Shown here: positions 33,488 to 41,108 of the stretch, piece by piece | How positions within the stretch are numbered: position 1 is the first letter of the stretch | How the letters are laid out: each line of letters starts with the position of its first letter | Source of the DNA: Micromonospora sp. Llam0 | Lineage (GTDB): Bacteria; Actinomycetota; Actinomycetes; Mycobacteriales; Micromonosporaceae | Reading direction: 5' to 3' | Assembly (NCBI RefSeq): GCF_003751085.1 | Contig: NZ_RJJY01000001.1 | Location: 3,100,001 to 3,164,000, forward strand | DNA length: 64,000 nucleotides | Translations under genes and position numbers: made by a program | The notes under the pieces: model-generated | Databases searched by the model: none | What the model was told of the DNA's origin: nothing | The model's input: only the letters and a program-made list of their open reading frames with translations

Positions 33488-33539
33488 GTGGTGGGCCGAC
33501 CGGGATCGCTGCGTTGGCCAATCCCGGCCGACCCACCAC
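33488..33539 (+). terminator. 19-bp stem-loop after the 32388 gene
   Basis: Arms 33488-33506 and 33521-33539 pair at 17 of 19 positions around a 14-base loop. It starts 23 bases after the stop codon at 33464. GC-rich hairpins without a U-run are common actinomycete terminators. Confidence 0.6.
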
Positions 33540-33576
33540 GGGCGGGCCTGACCGTGGGTATCAGGCCGTCTGCGGT

Positions 33577-33605
33577 GGTTCGGCACCGTCAGGCGGTGCC
33601 GAACC
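33577..33605. terminator. 12-bp perfect stem-loop in the convergent gap
   Basis: GGTTCGGCACCG and CGGTGCCGAACC pair perfectly around the five-base loop TCAGG. It is the second of three hairpins in the 240-bp gap between the two convergent genes. Confidence 0.55.
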
Positions 33606-33660
33606 GTTTGGTGGGACGGGTGGTACGTCGGTGTCGGTTCAGGTGATGGATCGTGGTGAA

Positions 33661-33700
33661 GGTGTCCGGGTGGGCGGGGCCGGCCGCCCACCCGGACACC
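33661..33700. terminator. 17-bp perfect stem-loop next to the GH48 stop
   Basis: Arms 33661-33677 and 33684-33700 are exact reverse complements around GGCCGG. It lies 4 bases beyond the GH48 stop codon, so it is the likely terminator of that minus-strand gene and could work in both directions. Confidence 0.7.
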
Positions 33701-33704
33701 GGTC

Positions 33705-36617
33705 TCAGTTGTCCGGGAACAGGTGACCGAAGTCGGCGTAGGCCATCGCCAGGTCAGCCTGTGCCCAGAACCGGTGGTAGCGGAACTCCGGCTCCGGCCC
33801 ACCGTTGAGGTACGCCTCGACCTTCGGCCAGTCCGGGTCGTCCAGGTAGAACGACCGGATGTCCAGGAAGCTCGCGCCCGGCTCGATCACGTCGCCGTTG
33901 GGCATGGTGCCCGACCAGCCATTCGGGATGTACAGACCCTGCCCGGTGGAGGCGTCGTAGACGTCGTCGAAGCGACGGTAGTCGCCCCGCGCCTCCACCG
34001 TGGAGGAGCCCTGCGCGTCGGCGTTGGCGTACAACGCGTCCAGCAGGCCCTTGGCGGTGTCGCGGGCCTCGGTGTCACCGGAGGCGGCCGCGTACCACAT
34101 CAGGGTCCGGGCGTAGGCCGAGGCCACGCCGACGTCCTGGCCGGTGCCGACGACCTCGACGTGCAGGTTGTTGTTGGCACCGGGGTTGCTCGCGTTCCAG
34201 GTGTCCGGCGCGCCGGTCCACTCCATGGTCGACGGGATCGAGAAGTCCCCGCCGGTGCCGATCTCGGTGTGCGAGATGGCCCACGGCACCCACTTGTCGA
34301 GGATCTGCTTGGCCCGGGCGTCACCGGTCACGTAGTAGACCTCGGCCACCCGCTGCAGCGACCAGACCTGCATACCGAACCACTCGTTGCTGCCCGGGTC
34401 GTGGTAGACCGGGTGCTCCGTGTAGTACATGCCGTAGAAGGTCGGGGTGCCCGACGGCGGCTGGGCGTAGGAGCCGTTCCAGCTGTTGGTGGCACCGCCG
34501 GCGATGGCGCCCTCAGCGGACTGCAGCCACTGGTAGAACTCCATCTGCCGGTCGAAGCTCTCGGTCCAGTCCTGCACGGCGGTGGCACCACTCGGCTGCA
34601 GCTCGGGCACGTTGGTCAGCGCCCAGGCCGCGAACGGGTTCTGGTAGCCCATGTGGTTGTGGCTGGAGCCGATCCGCCACGACCAGGCCGCCGAGGTGTC
34701 GGTGGCGCCACCCCAGGCGTAGTACCAGGACATCAGGTAGTGCGCGGAGTCCTTGCCGGTACCGGCCGGGCAGCTGGACGCGCCGACGCAGTTGCCGATC
34801 CGCTTGAAGTACTTGTCGAACATCGCGTAGCGCAGGTAGTCACCCATCCGGGCGGCCTTCGCGACGGTGGCCGCGACCTCGCTCTCCTTGCCCTGCTCCT
34901 CGGCCCAGACCAGCGCCCAGTAGGCCGCCTGGATGGCGCGGGCGTCGGCGTCCGGCGCGTTGGTGTACTTCCACTGCGACGCCGGTGCGTTGTCCTCGGC
35001 CACGAACAGGTCGAGGTAGCCGTTCGGGCCGCCGTGTGCCTTGGTGTCGCAGGACGGCTGCGGGACGGTCTCCCAGACCGACTCCTGCGGGCCCCGCTGG
35101 AAGGTGTTGATGTACGCGGGACGGGTGGTGCCGTCACCGCAGTGGCCGTAGCCGTAGACGTTGTCCACGTCGAGCAGCCAGTGCATGCCGTAGATCTCGC
35201 CGGTGCCGTACGCCGACTGCAGCTCGTTGCGCAGCGGGTCGGTGCCGACCGGGACGTTCTGGTCCAGCCGCGACGGGTACTGGCTGGGTTGCAGGTACTC
35301 GGCTGCGTACTGCGGGGTGCCGGCGACGCCGGCCGTGGGCTGGTCGGCGGTGCCCGGGATGATGTACTGCTCCATCACGGTCCACGCGTTGTTGAACGGT
35401 GCCCAGTTCTCGGTGACCCGACCGTAGTTGGCCTCCAGCCAGATCCAGAAGCTGAACGCCTCCGAGGTGGTCTCGTGACCGTGGTCCGGGGCCTCCACGA
35501 TCAGCGTCTCGATGGAGTGGTAGGGCACGCCCTCGGGGCTGAAGTAGCCCGAGTTCTTGATCTTGCCGTACTGCTCCAGGAAGCGCTCGATGTACTCGTT
35601 GTCACCGCCGGTCGAGTCGTTGTCGATCTCGGTGACCACGATGGCCAGTGGTGCCAGACCACTCGCCGTGGCGGTGATCGTGGCCGTACCGCTGACCGTG
35701 TCGCTGTCCTCGGCGGCGGCGACGGTGACCGTCGCGCCGGTGTTCCAGTTGCTCGGGGTGAGGGTGACCGACGACGGCGACCGGGTGATGCTGTCGTCGC
35801 CGGAGATCGCCAGGCTGACCGGCACGTTGCCGGTCGGCTCTTCGCTCAGCCGGAGGTTGAAGGTGTTGCTGCCGCCTTCTTCGACGCTCACCGAGGAGGG
35901 CGTGGCGACCAGCGCCGGGCCGGGGTTGGCCTCGTCGACGCTGAACGACCGCTCGGCGGTGGCGCTGGCACCGGCGTTGTCGTACGCCCGGGCCTGCACC
36001 GTGTAGTCGCCGGCCGGCAGGTCCTCCATGACGTACTGGTACGGGCTGGTCGTGTCGGTGTTGACCAGCAGCCCGTTGCGGTAGAACTCGACCCGGTCGA
36101 CGGTGCCGTCGGCGTCGCTGGCGGTCGCGGTCAGCGGGACGTCGGCCGGCGCGATGAACGGCCCCGACGGTACCGTCAGACCGACCGTCGGCGGCTGGTT
36201 CTCCACCGCGCCGTTGCAGGTCACACCGTTGATGGAGAACGAGGTAGGCCGGGGGTTCGAGCCGGTGTGCGAGCCGTTGAAGCCGATGTTGGTGGACTGA
36301 CCGGTGGCCAGGTTGCCGTTCCATGCGGCGTTGGTCGCGGTCACCACGTTGCCGGACTGGGTCCAGTTGGCCGACCAGCCCTGGGTGACCCGCTGGCCGC
36401 CCGGGAACTCGAAGCGCAGGGTCCACCCGGTGAGCGGATCACCGAGGTTCTCGATGGTCACGTTGGCGGTGAAGCCGTTGTTCCAGTCGTTGGTCGAATA
36501 GACGACGTCGCAGGCGGTGGCCGCGTTGGCGACGCCGGGGACGGCGGCGACACCTCCGACGACCATCACGCCAGCGGCGAGCATTGCCAGCCGCTGTCTC
36601 GTCGCGGTCAATCTCAT
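33705..36617 (-). CDS. Secreted GH48 exo-cellulase with CBM2
   Basis: A 970-residue secreted cellulase. A Sec signal peptide (about 1-33, ending ANA) is followed by a family 2 cellulose-binding module (about 35-135, with WNNGF and GWSANWTQSGN). Next come an Ig-like module (about 140-230, PPTVGLTVPSG) and a Calx-beta-like module (about 235-330). The GH48 catalytic domain fills the rest; it contains the acid-residue motif HETTSEAFSFWIWLEANYGRV and the family sequence FNNAWTVMEQYIIPG. GH48 enzymes work from chain ends and release cellobiose. ATG 36617 has AGGAGA upstream and gives a proper signal peptide, so I prefer it to 36662. A CebR-type operator lies about 276 bases upstream. Confidence 0.96.
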   Translation of the reverse strand: MRLTATRQRLAMLAAGVMVVGGVAAVPGVANAATACDVVYSTNDWNNGFTANVTIENLGDPLTGWTLRFEFPGGQRVTQGWSANWTQSGNVVTATNAAWNGNLATGQSTNIGFNGSHTGSNPRPTSFSINGVTCNGAVENQPPTVGLTVPSGPFIAPADVPLTATASDADGTVDRVEFYRNGLLVNTDTTSPYQYVMEDLPAGDYTVQARAYDNAGASATAERSFSVDEANPGPALVATPSSVSVEEGGSNTFNLRLSEEPTGNVPVSLAISGDDSITRSPSSVTLTPSNWNTGATVTVAAAEDSDTVSGTATITATASGLAPLAIVVTEIDNDSTGGDNEYIERFLEQYGKIKNSGYFSPEGVPYHSIETLIVEAPDHGHETTSEAFSFWIWLEANYGRVTENWAPFNNAWTVMEQYIIPGTADQPTAGVAGTPQYAAEYLQPSQYPSRLDQNVPVGTDPLRNELQSAYGTGEIYGMHWLLDVDNVYGYGHCGDGTTRPAYINTFQRGPQESVWETVPQPSCDTKAHGGPNGYLDLFVAEDNAPASQWKYTNAPDADARAIQAAYWALVWAEEQGKESEVAATVAKAARMGDYLRYAMFDKYFKRIGNCVGASSCPAGTGKDSAHYLMSWYYAWGGATDTSAAWSWRIGSSHNHMGYQNPFAAWALTNVPELQPSGATAVQDWTESFDRQMEFYQWLQSAEGAIAGGATNSWNGSYAQPPSGTPTFYGMYYTEHPVYHDPGSNEWFGMQVWSLQRVAEVYYVTGDARAKQILDKWVPWAISHTEIGTGGDFSIPSTMEWTGAPDTWNASNPGANNNLHVEVVGTGQDVGVASAYARTLMWYAAASGDTEARDTAKGLLDALYANADAQGSSTVEARGDYRRFDDVYDASTGQGLYIPNGWSGTMPNGDVIEPGASFLDIRSFYLDDPDWPKVEAYLNGGPEPEFRYHRFWAQADLAMAYADFGHLFPDN

Positions 36618-36892
36618 GTGCGGGGTTCTCCTCGCGAACCAGGCCGAGGCAGTGCGGTACACCTCGGCTTGGCGCCTTGGGCGCGGTGGGCGATGTCGTG
36701 GAGCAGCGCGTCGGACGCCAGGCGCCGGATGGGTGTGACCCGTCCCGGACCGGGGTCTGCATACGACGGAGGGCGCCGGACCGGCGGCTCCGGTTCACTG
36801 CGTGGCGCCGTACCGACACGGAGTCGGATGCCCTCGGCTGCCGCTGTCGCGTGGTCTGCTGGCTCCCACCTGCGATGGTCGACAGTGTTACA

Positions 36893-36906
36893 TGGGAGCG
36901 CTCCCG
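36893..36906. promoter_or_regulatory. CebR-type operator upstream of the GH48 cellulase
   Basis: TGGGAGCGCTCCCG matches the 14-bp CebR palindrome (TGGGAGCGCTCCCA) at 13 positions. CebR is the LacI-family cellobiose repressor of actinomycete cellulase genes. It lies 276 bases upstream of the GH48 start, which implies a long leader. Confidence 0.88.
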
Positions 36907-37084
36907 CAGCAAGTGGCAACCTTCGACGACCCACCGGAAAACCCAGACGAACCCACGTTGAGCAGGTGATTCACCGAGGAAGGTCGGGCACGGCCGGACT
37001 CACTCACGCCACCAACATGTTTCGATCTCGTTTTGGGTCTTTCACAAACCCGTGACGGAGACTACAGTCCAGAACCAACGTCGA

Positions 37085-37098
37085 TGGGAGCGCTTCCA
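37085..37098. promoter_or_regulatory. CebR-type operator on the beta-glucosidase side
   Basis: TGGGAGCGCTTCCA differs from the CebR consensus at one position. It lies about 190 bp from the other operator and 434 bp upstream of the GH1 start, with AT-richer sequence just before it (around 37015-37060). It probably represses rightward transcription toward GH1. Confidence 0.82.
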
Positions 37099-37105
37099 TC
37101 GATAG

Positions 37106-37327
37106 ATGTGGCAACAAGTGAGAGTACACCGTACCTGCGGTGCTCCGCCGCCCCGGTGGAGCGCACCACTACCGGTCGTACAGCTGGCGGCGGGCCAGCC
37201 CGGACTCCGCCGGCAGTTGCAGACACCACCTGGGAGAGGAGGTGGATCCAGAGCCACTCGCGTGGCCCGGCTCCCGCGCGTCACGCACGATCTGGACGCC
37301 AAACCGCTCGTGCGTGAAAGCAACTGA
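37106..37327 (+). pseudogene. Possible decayed LacI-family C-terminus
   Basis: The 915-bp gap between GH48 and GH1 has no clear gene. In the frame ending at 37327 the last residues (VTHDLDAKPLVRESN, then stop) resemble the usual tail of LacI-type regulators, which often end in a variant of LVVRES. A strong hairpin starts 3 bases after this stop, as expected behind a real gene. The sequence before it shows no convincing LacI domain, so it may be a remnant, a short unknown gene or chance. Confidence 0.25.
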
Positions 37328-37329
37328 TG

Positions 37330-37361
37330 GTGGGGACGGGGGTTGCCCTCCCCGTCCCCAC
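37330..37361 (+). terminator. 12-bp perfect stem-loop in the GH1 leader
   Basis: GTGGGGACGGGG and CCCCGTCCCCAC pair around an 8-base loop, followed by ACTACTTCCCC. It lies between the second CebR-type operator and the GH1 start. It either ends a short upstream transcript or attenuates transcription into GH1. Confidence 0.5.
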
Positions 37362-37532
37362 ACTACTTCCCCGCACCCGGCAGGAAATCGGTCGACCCGG
37401 CACCCCGTCCGGCCGTCCGGCCGACGCGACCCGGTTCCACCACCCCGATCCCCCATCCGCGCCACCTGACCGGCGTGTCCGCGCGCCCGTGCCGCACCGC
37501 AGTGGATCGGACACCACTGTCAGGAGAGCCCG

Positions 37533-39071
37533 ATGGCCGTACTGTCCCGCCGGCACCTGCACCGCCGGGCCGAGCGTTCCGCCGTCCGCGCCGCGAGCGG
37601 CGATCCAGGCCGCGCCACCGGCACCGGCCGCACCAGCGGCGCCGACCCCGGCCGAGCCACGGCCGAGCCGGCCGACGCGACCGGGCCCGACCGGGCAGGC
37701 GATGGTTCCGCGACCCCGGCCGTCCGCCACCGCACCGATCCCGAACGTCCGATCGGTCTGCACTTTCCCAACAACTTCCGCTGGGGCGCGGCGACCTCCG
37801 CGTACCAGATCGAAGGTGCCGCCAAAGAGGACGGCCGGGGTGAATCGGTGTGGGACACCTTCAGCCACACCCCCGGTCGCACCCGCGGCGGCGACACCGG
37901 CGACGTCGCGGCCGACCACTACCATCGGTACGGTCACGACCTCGACCTGATGCGTGAGCTCGGACTGCACAGCTACCGGTTCTCCATCTCCTGGCCACGG
38001 ATCCAGCCCGACGGCACCGGTCGGCCCAACCGACGCGGGCTGGACTTCTACCGCCGGCTGGTCGGCGGGCTCCTGGAGCGGGGCATCGAGCCGATGGCCA
38101 CCCTGTTCCACTGGGACCTGCCCCAGGCGCTGCAGGACCTCGGCGGTTGGGAGCAGCGCGACGTGGCGTACCGCTTCGCCGAGTACGCCCAGATCATGTT
38201 CCGCGCCCTCGGCAGCGAGGTCCCGATCTGGCTGACGATCAACGAGCCGAAGACCGTGGTGCAGAACGGCTACCTCAGTGGGCATCACGCACCGGGCCGG
38301 CCGGACGCGGACGCGGCGTACCTGGTGGCCCACCACCTCCAACTCGCGCACGGCCTGGCCGTACAGGCGCTGCGCGCCGAGCGGGCCGCGTGCCGGATCG
38401 GACCGGCGCTCAACCTGCATCCCTGCTACCCCGCCGACGGCAGCCCGGCAGCCGCCGCTGCGGCCCGGCTGTACGACGGCTACGAGAACCGGCTGTACCT
38501 GGACCCGATCTTCCTCGCCAGCTACCCGGCGGACGTCCTCGCCGATCTCGGCCCGGCCAGCCGGCTGGCCGGTGGGATCCACGACGGTGACCTGGATGTC
38601 ATCGCCGAGCCGATCGATCTGCTCGCCGTCCAGTACTACACCCCGTTCTACGTCGCCGCAGACGGCAGCACGGTCCCACGCTGGCCGACCTCGGAGGCGG
38701 ACTGGCAGCAGATCCACCCGGACGGCATGTTCGACGTCCTCACCCGGGTGCACCGGGAGTACGGCACCGTGCCGATCACGATCACCGAGAACGGCCTGCC
38801 CACCCCGGACCGGTTGGCGGCGGACGGTTCGGTGGACGACCCCGGCCGGGTCGCCTTCCTGCGGGATCACCTCGCCGCCGTGCATCGGGCGATCAGCACC
38901 GGTGTCAACGTGGAGAGCTACCACGTCTGGTCGCTGCTGGACAACTTCGAATGGGCCGAGGGATACCAGCAGCGCTGGGGGCTGATCTACGTCGACTACC
39001 CGACGCAACAGCGGATCTTCAAGCGGAGCGCACACTGGTACCGGCGGGTGATCGCGGAGAACGCCATTTGA
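37533..39071 (+). CDS. GH1 beta-glucosidase (cytoplasmic) with N-terminal extension
   Basis: A 512-residue glycoside hydrolase family 1 enzyme that hydrolyses cellobiose or other short beta-glucosides. The catalytic domain starts near residue 75 (FPNNFRWGAATSAYQIEGA). The acid/base Glu is in TINEPK, the nucleophile Glu is in ITENG, and WSLLDNFEWAEGY is typical. There is no signal peptide, so it acts inside on imported sugars. The first 75 residues are Arg/Ala/Gly-rich and unlike GH1. ATG 37533 has CAGGAG upstream and no better in-frame start exists, so the extension seems real. Divergent from GH48 and flanked by CebR-type sites, it completes a cellulose-to-glucose pair. Confidence 0.95.
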   Translation: MAVLSRRHLHRRAERSAVRAASGDPGRATGTGRTSGADPGRATAEPADATGPDRAGDGSATPAVRHRTDPERPIGLHFPNNFRWGAATSAYQIEGAAKEDGRGESVWDTFSHTPGRTRGGDTGDVAADHYHRYGHDLDLMRELGLHSYRFSISWPRIQPDGTGRPNRRGLDFYRRLVGGLLERGIEPMATLFHWDLPQALQDLGGWEQRDVAYRFAEYAQIMFRALGSEVPIWLTINEPKTVVQNGYLSGHHAPGRPDADAAYLVAHHLQLAHGLAVQALRAERAACRIGPALNLHPCYPADGSPAAAAAARLYDGYENRLYLDPIFLASYPADVLADLGPASRLAGGIHDGDLDVIAEPIDLLAVQYYTPFYVAADGSTVPRWPTSEADWQQIHPDGMFDVLTRVHREYGTVPITITENGLPTPDRLAADGSVDDPGRVAFLRDHLAAVHRAISTGVNVESYHVWSLLDNFEWAEGYQQRWGLIYVDYPTQQRIFKRSAHWYRRVIAENAI

Positions 39072-39093
39072 CCCGGGCCGTGCCGGGCGGAAA

Positions 39094-39118
39094 CCACCGG
39101 GATTACATCCTCCGGTGG
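39094..39118 (+). terminator. 7-bp stem-loop after GH1
   Basis: CCACCGG and CCGGTGG pair around 11 bases, 22 bases after the GH1 stop and before the kinase gene. It is a weak terminator candidate only. Confidence 0.3.
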
Positions 39119-39175
39119 AACCTACCGTCAGTAACCAGGAAACCACACCACACCGAGCGCGCGCCAGGACAGACT

Positions 39176-40681
39176 GTGGCCATGGTGTTCGGTCCTGGGT
39201 TGCGTCTCGACCGGAGATACGTACTGGTCGACCGGATCGGGCTGGGTGGCATGTCCGAGGTGTGGCGGGCCAGCGACGAACTGCTCGACCGGCCGGTCGC
39301 CGTGAAGGCGCTCACGCCGCCGATCGCGCCAGCGGTCCGGGCCGCCTGTCGGCAGGAGGCCCGGGCTGCGGCCCGGATCACCCATCCGCACGTCACCCAG
39401 GTGTACGACTACGGCGAGGCGGCGATCACCGAGACCGACGTGCTGCCGTTTCTGGTCCTCGAACTTGTCGACGGAGAGAACCTCGCCGCCCGACTGGCCG
39501 GCGGGCCGCTGCCCTGGCAGGCTGCGGTCTGGTTGACCGCACAGGTGGCCAGCGGCCTGGCCGCCGCCCACCGGATCGGGGTGGTGCACCGGGACATCAA
39601 GCCGGGCAACGTCATGCTCACCGCCAGTGGCGCCAAGATCCTGGACTTCGGCATCGCCGCGCTGGCCGACGGTCGACCCGCACCCGACGCCGGCTGGTTG
39701 CTCGGCACCCCGGCGTACGCCGCACCGGAACGGCTGCGCCACTGGCCGGCCCATCCGGCCGCCGACGTCTACGCCCTCGGCGCGCTCTGCTACGAGATGC
39801 TGACCGGGACGCCACCCATGCCGGCCGGCAGTTGGCGGGAGGCGGCCGTCCGGCTGCAGCGGCCGGACCCGCCGGCGCGACCCCGCGCCGACGGACTGCC
39901 CGCCCCGGCCGCCGACCTCTGCCTCGCCTGTCTGAGCCGGGATCCGGCGCAACGGCCGACCGCCGGTGAGGTCGCCGACGCCCTGCATGCGGTGCTCGGC
40001 GTGATGGTCGAGTTCCCGTTGCCCGGCCCGCGCCCGGTCGGCGCTTCGCCCGGCGGCCGGACCTTGGTGGAGCGGCTGCCGACGGCCCGGCCGGCCGGGC
40101 CGGTGGGGCGGCGGGCCGCGATGGCGGCACAGCCGGACCAATCAGCACCGCGACGGACCGCGATGGTGGCGCGGCCGGCTGTCCCAGCGGGCACGGCGGA
40201 CCCGGCCGGCGCGCGACCGCCCACCGACCGGGCCCGGTTGTCCCCGACTGCCGTCGGTCTTGCCGGGGCCGGCGCGGCGGCACTGCTGGCCTTCGCGGTC
40301 GTGGCGGCCGCGGTACTCGGCACACCTTTGCCGGCCGCCGAACACGCGGCGGCACCCTCGCCGGTGGCGACCGGGCCGGACGACACACCGCCGGAGCTGC
40401 TGGCCACGGCGGCGCGGGTGGTGGAGCAGTTCGATCTGCTCGTGGCCGACGGCTCCACCGACGGACGGATCCGTGCGGATGCCGCAGCTGACCTACGCGA
40501 CGCGGCCGACCAGTTGCGCGTCTCGGTGGCGGAAGGTGCCACGCCTGAGCAGCTACGGCACCGGGCCGGCGAGCTGAGGTCGAGACTCGCCGGACACCGA
40601 CAAGAGGGCACAGTGGACAGCAATATCTCCATCCAGCTCGACCTCATGCTCACCGCGCTCATGATGGACGTCGCCGACTGA
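39176..40681 (+). CDS. Transmembrane serine/threonine protein kinase (PknB family)
   Basis: A 501-residue Hanks-type kinase. The Gly loop is GLGGMSEV, the catalytic Lys is Lys44 in VAVKAL, the catalytic loop is HRDIKPGN, the Mg motif DFG is in ILDFGIAAL and the P+1 loop is AYAAPERL. A Pro/Arg-rich juxtamembrane stretch (about 285-355) leads to one transmembrane helix (about 360-385) and a 110-residue outer domain rich in Ala, Asp and Arg helices, with no PASTA repeats. GTG 39176 has AGGA at 6-base spacing; ATG 39182 is the alternative. The stop is only 4 bases from the convergent roadblock gene, with no room for a terminator. Confidence 0.9.
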   Translation: MAMVFGPGLRLDRRYVLVDRIGLGGMSEVWRASDELLDRPVAVKALTPPIAPAVRAACRQEARAAARITHPHVTQVYDYGEAAITETDVLPFLVLELVDGENLAARLAGGPLPWQAAVWLTAQVASGLAAAHRIGVVHRDIKPGNVMLTASGAKILDFGIAALADGRPAPDAGWLLGTPAYAAPERLRHWPAHPAADVYALGALCYEMLTGTPPMPAGSWREAAVRLQRPDPPARPRADGLPAPAADLCLACLSRDPAQRPTAGEVADALHAVLGVMVEFPLPGPRPVGASPGGRTLVERLPTARPAGPVGRRAAMAAQPDQSAPRRTAMVARPAVPAGTADPAGARPPTDRARLSPTAVGLAGAGAAALLAFAVVAAAVLGTPLPAAEHAAAPSPVATGPDDTPPELLATAARVVEQFDLLVADGSTDGRIRADAAADLRDAADQLRVSVAEGATPEQLRHRAGELRSRLAGHRQEGTVDSNISIQLDLMLTALMMDVAD

Positions 40682-40685
40682 GAGT

Positions 40686-41108
40686 TCAGCGCGGCAGCGC
40701 CTGCTGCAGTTCGGCGCGCAGCGCCGGAGTCAGCATCTCACCGGCCTGCTTGGCCAACCGCGCCATCTCGTAGCCGACGACACCGATGTCCGCGTCGCTT
40801 GCGGCGAGCGTGGCGAGGATCGAACCGTCCCGGATGTTCATGATCAGGAAGTAGCCGCGGCCCATCTCGACCACGGTCTGCTTCACCACGTCGTTGTCGA
40901 ACATCTGGGCCGCGCCGCTGGTGATGCTCATCAGCCCGGAGGTCACCGCCGACAGCTTGTCGGCGTGGTCCCGGGGCAGATGATCCGAGACCGCGACCAG
41001 CAGACCGTCCGACGACACCACGATGGCATGCGCGACACCCGGCACGCGCTCCGCGAACGCGCTCACCAACCAGCTGAGGTCGCGGGCCTCCTTGCTCAAG
41101 GTCTTCAC
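40686..41108 (-). CDS. Roadblock/LC7-domain protein (CvnB-like)
   Basis: A 140-residue roadblock/LC7 protein of the MglB/CvnB type, which regulates small Ras-like GTPases. The core reads [27 protein letters not shown] followed by [19 protein letters not shown], the family hallmark. ATG 41108 overlaps the upstream sensor gene stop by four bases (ATGA). In Streptomyces conservons the order is sensor (CvnA), roadblock (CvnB), DUF742 (CvnC), GTPase (CvnD). Here the array stops after the roadblock gene and the next gene is a convergent kinase, so its GTPase partner must lie elsewhere or be lost. Confidence 0.93.
   Translation of the reverse strand: MKTLSKEARDLSWLVSAFAERVPGVAHAIVVSSDGLLVAVSDHLPRDHADKLSAVTSGLMSITSGAAQMFDNDVVKQTVVEMGRGYFLIMNIRDGSILATLAASDADIGVVGYEMARLAKQAGEMLTPALRAELQQALPR

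Noticed and set aside
33723..37055. 1110-residue open frame on the plus strand
   Set aside because: Antisense to the GH48 cellulase, which has complete domains, a signal peptide and a ribosome site.
37281..39146. 621-residue minus-strand frame
   Set aside because: Complement of the GH1 beta-glucosidase; no recognisable motif.
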